Below are positions 60,016 to 64,000 of a stretch of 64,000 nt of DNA, piece after piece (the first letter of the stretch is position 1; the number at the start of each line of letters is the position of its first letter). The translations under genes and the position numbers were made by a program. The notes under the pieces were generated by a model, which was not told the DNA's origin, searched no databases, and was given only the letters and a program-made list of their open reading frames with translations. The DNA is from Grammothele lineata (taxonomy: Eukaryota; Basidiomycota; Agaricomycetes; Polyporales; Polyporaceae). The stretch lies in NCBI GenBank assembly GCA_002150815.3, contig NDFF03000367.1, positions 310,001-374,000 of the forward strand, written 5' to 3'.

Positions 60016-60282
60016 AGTGAGCAAAATGTGGAGGACGTCGAGGACAACAGCGAGCGCGAGGCCAGACTCTGCGGCGCAGGCCGCGCCAGGGCGAGCACAA
60101 GCGCCGGCCGATGCGAACTCTGTCGCGTCCACGTGGCAACGATGTCATGGGCGCCTGTGGATCTTAGAACGGCATCTCGACGACATTCGCGTCTTCGTGC
60201 CGAACCACCACGTCCTCTCCGTCTTCGCCGCTCAGGTCTTCCTTCTGCACTTGGTCTGTTTCCTGAGGCCTTTTTATTAGTT
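60016..60282. promoter_or_regulatory. Divergent promoter between VPS29 and MDM35
   Basis: Only 267 bp separate the two start codons, so both genes likely share control elements. No TATA box is clear, unlike in the enzyme cluster. Confidence 0.6.
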
Positions 60283-60648
60283 ATGGCTAGCAGTCTCTCG
60301 GAAGAATGCACGCCGCTGAAGCGCGAGTACGACTCGTGCTTCAATGCCTGGTTTGAAGGCTATTTAGAGCCTGCCGTCTCGGCTACCCCGGAGCAACGGA
60401 CAAAGTTTTCCCAGGAAAAGGCTGCCGAATTCGAACGGTCGTGCGGCAAGCTATGGAGGGAGTACAAGAGCTGCGTTGAGGTGTGTAGATCGTCTGGTCG
60501 TTTGAGTAGTATTAATCCTTTGGGCTTACGCTGTTCTCAGAAAGCGGTCAAAGACAAGGGCCTGACTGATCTACTGAACCAAGCGCGCACGGAAAACCCA
60601 CTTCGTGATCCACCCGCCGTTCCGTCCAACTCGGGATCCCAATCATAG
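60283..60648 (+). CDS. MDM35: Mitochondrial intermembrane protein Mdm35 (TRIAP1 family)
   Basis: Two exons, 60283-60480 and 60541-60648, give 101 aa. It has the twin CX9C pattern: CTPLKREYDSC and CGKLWREYKSC, each with nine residues between cysteines. Family members are imported by the Mia40 pathway and escort Ups/PRELI proteins that move phospholipids between mitochondrial membranes. EYDSCFNAWF and EYKSCVEKAVKDKG agree with Mdm35. A longer open frame from 59590 runs into this gene but is non-coding upstream. The C-terminal 25 residues are Pro/Ser-rich and probably disordered. Confidence 0.94.
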   Translation: MASSLSEECTPLKREYDSCFNAWFEGYLEPAVSATPEQRTKFSQEKAAEFERSCGKLWREYKSCVEVCRSSGRLSSINPLGLRCSQKAVKDKGLTDLLNQARTENPLRDPPAVPSNSGSQS

Positions 60649-63600
60649 CTCATTTCCTGCGGTTCCATCTGTAAGACTTTGAATATTCAATCATCTCTTG
60701 TCGTCTGACCAGAAAGCCTAGGCCATCTGCTCTCGTAACATCCTCACGCAATTTGTAGTACTAGCTCTGCTCCGTAGGTCGCTCTTTGTTCCTGTCCCCG
60801 GCAATGCGGCTCATTCTGTCGGACCCGTAGTAATGTCAACGCTCGCTCGCTTTGTGAATGCAACCCCCAATTCCTACCTTCAGCCTGAACGTGTCTGGTG
60901 TGATCGGAAAAAGATCTACCGCAAGTCTCTCAGAGTGCGCAGCAAACAGTCGCCTAATTGTCAAGCATTCAAGTCGCCATACGCATTCTCAAGCACTCCG
61001 CATATTGTGCCACACCGTAACTCTCGAGACGACGTTTCAACTAGAAGCAGACCACAAAACTCCTGGTTACGAATGAACGGTGTGAGCATCAGCCGCATAG
61101 AAAACGAACCGCAACGACTGGAGCAACGCCCACTCAATTCTGAGAACAATGCGTAATACGACACTCACGCTCGGCCGAGCTAGCCAGGCGACACTTCCAG
61201 CACATGGGCTCTGGCTTCGGGCAATGGCTCAGAAGCATCGGGGAAGATGGCCTACACGTAAATCAGTACAGAATTTTCGGGATGATATATGGTTTGGTTA
61301 CGAGGGGCGCTTTGTGTGAGCGTCATCGTCCATCACGACCGTTAACGTTAACTTGGTTATTCTTTTCCCACAAGGATGCGAACTACCCCCAGCGACCCAA
61401 TGCCCGTTTTTCGAGGCATCTGCTGCCTGGATGGCAGTTGTCGTATCTGTAATCAAGACATGCCAGCCAAGTACATTGACCTCATTAGGAGTTACGACCG
61501 GCCTTCCATGTCTATCCGCCAAGCAGAATAACGAGTACCCGTCATGCTCAGGATACAGGGTCTGTGGGTCCATACTCTCATGTCCAGCCATAAGCCTCAC
61601 GGTAGCGTCCTGTAAATCAAGGGCGACGTCACAGAGATTCTATTCGCGCATTGCCGCATCTTCTGGTGCCTCCGACTCATGACATAGGCGAAACGTCGAC
61701 GGCGACTTGCACAAATCCGATCTATGGCCGTTCCCCTCATGGTCAAGATTGCCTACCACGTCGACAATTAGCAAATCTCCCACCCCAAGTTCCCAGCCTT
61801 CGAAGACATCGCACCGAAGCATCCTAACGCGCCCTCCTCGCGTCCGAAGCCGTCCACAGCCCGTAACGAGAGCGCAGACTGCCGGACCCGAACTCGCGAC
61901 GCCGCAGCGTTCCGCTCGGCCCTGGCTACAGCGTCCTCGTTCAACCCCCCGGTTACTCATCGTATCGCCGCCCATCAGAGGCTTTCCAGAGCTCGACACA
62001 TGCGGGCACAGTGAACCACACCACTTGTGCCGGGGCTGGCTACGGACCAGGCATTTCCCGCCGACACGACTTCCAGACTTGCAGGGCTGCAAGTGAGGCG
62101 AGACGGGATATGGCCGACGGGCGGCGGGCGGTGCCTGTCCGCCCGCCCTGTCATAGGCCTTCCATTCCACGTGGTTGGGCGAGTTGCATTCAATACAGGA
62201 CGTAGGGCGCATCGGCAAGTGCTCCGGAAATACACCAGGATCTCGCCCACGCCGCCGCGTTCTCCCCGGCGGCGAGCCTGCTGAGCGGTACAGGCAGCTG
62301 TTTCGTGCGTGTCGATGATCAGCCTGTCGGTGGTCTTCGGCCTGCGTCAGTGAGTTTTGCGAGACGCTGACCAAAGATCGGTCTACGGCGAACGCCGCGA
62401 CGTTGCTCGGTACTGGCCATCTTACATCTACCAAGGAGACATATTTAGGGCATGATGGGGTGGTCGCAGCGTTGCAAACCCACTGAGACGGTGCACAAGA
62501 CCTCGTCCACCAAGAACCTTCTAGGTATGGCTTGGCGCAAATTTTGGTCGTTGGGCACAACGGACAGCACTTGCTTTTCTCCGCTATAATAGGAGTGCTC
62601 TCGCTTGCGCACAATCAAGAGCAGCATGGGAGTCGCGGGTAAGCAGCGGAGGCATCTTCCCTGCCGGCGCAGATCGCGACAAGATGTGGATACGACGATC
62701 GCATGGCGATAGCAGATCTCTGCTAGCCGTCAGACTTCAAGCTCATGTTTTACTTCCCGTGGAAGCCTTCGTTGACGACTGACCGGCGCCCTCCACAGAC
62801 TGCGCCAGTCCCTCCGTTGACGCCGCAGCATAAGACCTTGGAGCTCCCAGTGACTGCCCCAACTAGTACACCGTTCACCAAAACACCTTCAGCACGTCAG
62901 GCTGAAGCCACCAAGTCGATCAAAGCAGCGCGCGTCGATACCAGGGGTATGCACAGTGCTCTCCCGGCCCGGCCGTTGCGTCACTTGTGCCGCGCGATCA
63001 AATTGGCTACAAATTGGCCGATATGAACCTGCGCCCCGCGCTAACCGGACGGCGGCCTGCCGCGGCGGCACCGACCTGGCTCCCCGCCTCCTTTCTTCCC
63101 TCCCCCCGCTTACCAACCACTACCCCCCAAGTAGGCAGTAGGCACAGACCGGAGAGCGAGGGTACTCTCGCCCGCGTGCGCTGCGATCTACCGCCACTCG
63201 CGTGCTCGACTGCTCCGTCCTCGCCCACGTTCTACTGACAGGTGGAGCTGCTATCCCTTAGCGTGCCACACTTGGAGTCCGAGAGCATTGAAGCGCTAAC
63301 GGGGCACGAATGCTTCAAGCTTCAACATTTTCACAAGCACGACAACGCAGGTGGACGTCACCAATGGCAGACCGCCAATCCTCGGATCGCCGCCCCACGC
63401 GATGGCGACGTCCTCGACGCCGTCAGTAAGTAGTTGAGCCGTAGACTTAGCGCCTCTCAGCGTGTTGAACTAGTCTCCAGCCAATGCGACCTCTAGTAGC
63501 AGCCACACCTCCAGATGGCTCTCAAAGTCCCAGGGCAAGCCTCCGGCGAGGGCAGCCCCGACAATCCTCCGCGCCCCATAGCCAATAGCGAACGCGAGCG

Positions 63601-64000
63601 ATCAAGTCGCAAGCCCAGCGATGCAGCGATAACAGTAATAAACCCGTCCACTCCTCCCTGATCGACGCCCGGTACGCCCGCCCTGCCATTCGGAGACTGG
63701 CGGGCGCAGCGACAGCACCCGCTCCGCTGACAGCTGCCGTGACCGTCGCGCGCACCCCGCGCGCCGCGCCACCGTCGCGCGAGTCTCCGCGCCCTCGGGT
63801 CCGAGGGTCCCCCCTGCGGGGCGCGCGACAACGATTGTTGCAGGCGGCGTATGACATGTGTACCTACAGCGCCCGCCGCCAGCCTCCCAGCGGACGGCGC
63901 TAGGCTCCGCGGCCCGCGGCCCTGCGTGCTACGACCAACGACCAGCACTGGCACCGGTACGAGTAAGTACTAGTGCTAGTGCCCCTCCTCCCGCCGCTGA
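60649..64000. other. 3.3-kb right end, no supported gene
   Basis: The longest frame, 324 codons at 61640-62614 (-), is Cys/Arg/Ser-rich without domains and looks fortuitous. A plus-strand frame at 62745 (MFYFPWKPSLTTDRRPP) with a Pro/Thr-rich character and a possible donor near 62946 could be the first exon of a gene, but no continuation is convincing. The last 500 bases are very GC-rich. Confidence 0.4.

Noticed and set aside
59590..60282. N-terminal extension of the MDM35 frame
   Set aside because: It runs antisense through VPS29 exons; the Mdm35 family starts at about the ATG at 60283.
61640..62614. 324-codon minus-strand open frame
   Set aside because: Composition is Cys/Arg/Ser/Gly-rich with no domain, and GC-rich DNA gives such frames by chance.
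1..64000. CRISPR arrays, bacterial operons or ribosome binding sites
   Set aside because: The sequence is fungal nuclear DNA with spliced genes, and no regular spaced repeats were seen.

Overview
The window is nuclear DNA of a filamentous basidiomycete fungus, most likely an Agaricomycete. Genes are GC-rich and interrupted by many introns of about 45-80 nt with GTRNGT donors and CTNAY-like branch sites. DUF4470-MYND proteins, a fungal type-IIC P-ATPase and expanded GST/ICMT/AKR families fit that lineage. The genus cannot be told from the sequence. I rebuilt gene models by joining open frames at GT..AG boundaries with matching phase. Protein lengths are for these models.

Left block (1-17.4 kb): a type-IIC cation-transporting P-type ATPase (14 exons, 1070 aa), the spliceosomal helicase Brr2 (17 exons, 2165 aa), and a convergent DUF4470/MYND zinc-finger gene (1251 aa). 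An apparently intact hAT transposon (17637-21783) follows. It has 13-bp perfect terminal inverted repeats, a perfect 8-bp target duplication and a nine-exon transposase of 1042 aa with no broken frame.

Middle block (22.5-51.5 kb): a dense cluster of small-molecule enzyme genes. It holds four GST-like genes, six ICMT-like membrane methyltransferases plus one relic, two aldo-keto reductases, one FAD-linked oxidase of the VAO/BBE type, and three tandem alpha/beta hydrolases. Within each family exon lengths and intron phases are almost fixed, so the families grew by local duplication. Many members have a TATA-like box 40-80 bp upstream of the ATG, which suggests inducible genes. No polyketide synthase, NRPS, terpene synthase, P450 or transcription factor is visible. 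Redox, conjugation, ester hydrolysis and carboxyl methylation activities together suggest a detoxification or tailoring pathway around glutathione conjugates or carboxylic acids; this is inference. A second, non-autonomous TIR element (29176-30471) lies inside the cluster.

Right block (52-64 kb): a proline-rich gene with an N-terminal EH-like region (643 aa), one exon of which is copied as a fragment between two hydrolases; then the retromer subunit VPS29 and the mitochondrial lipid-transfer partner MDM35, in a divergent pair. The last 3.3 kb holds no gene I can support.
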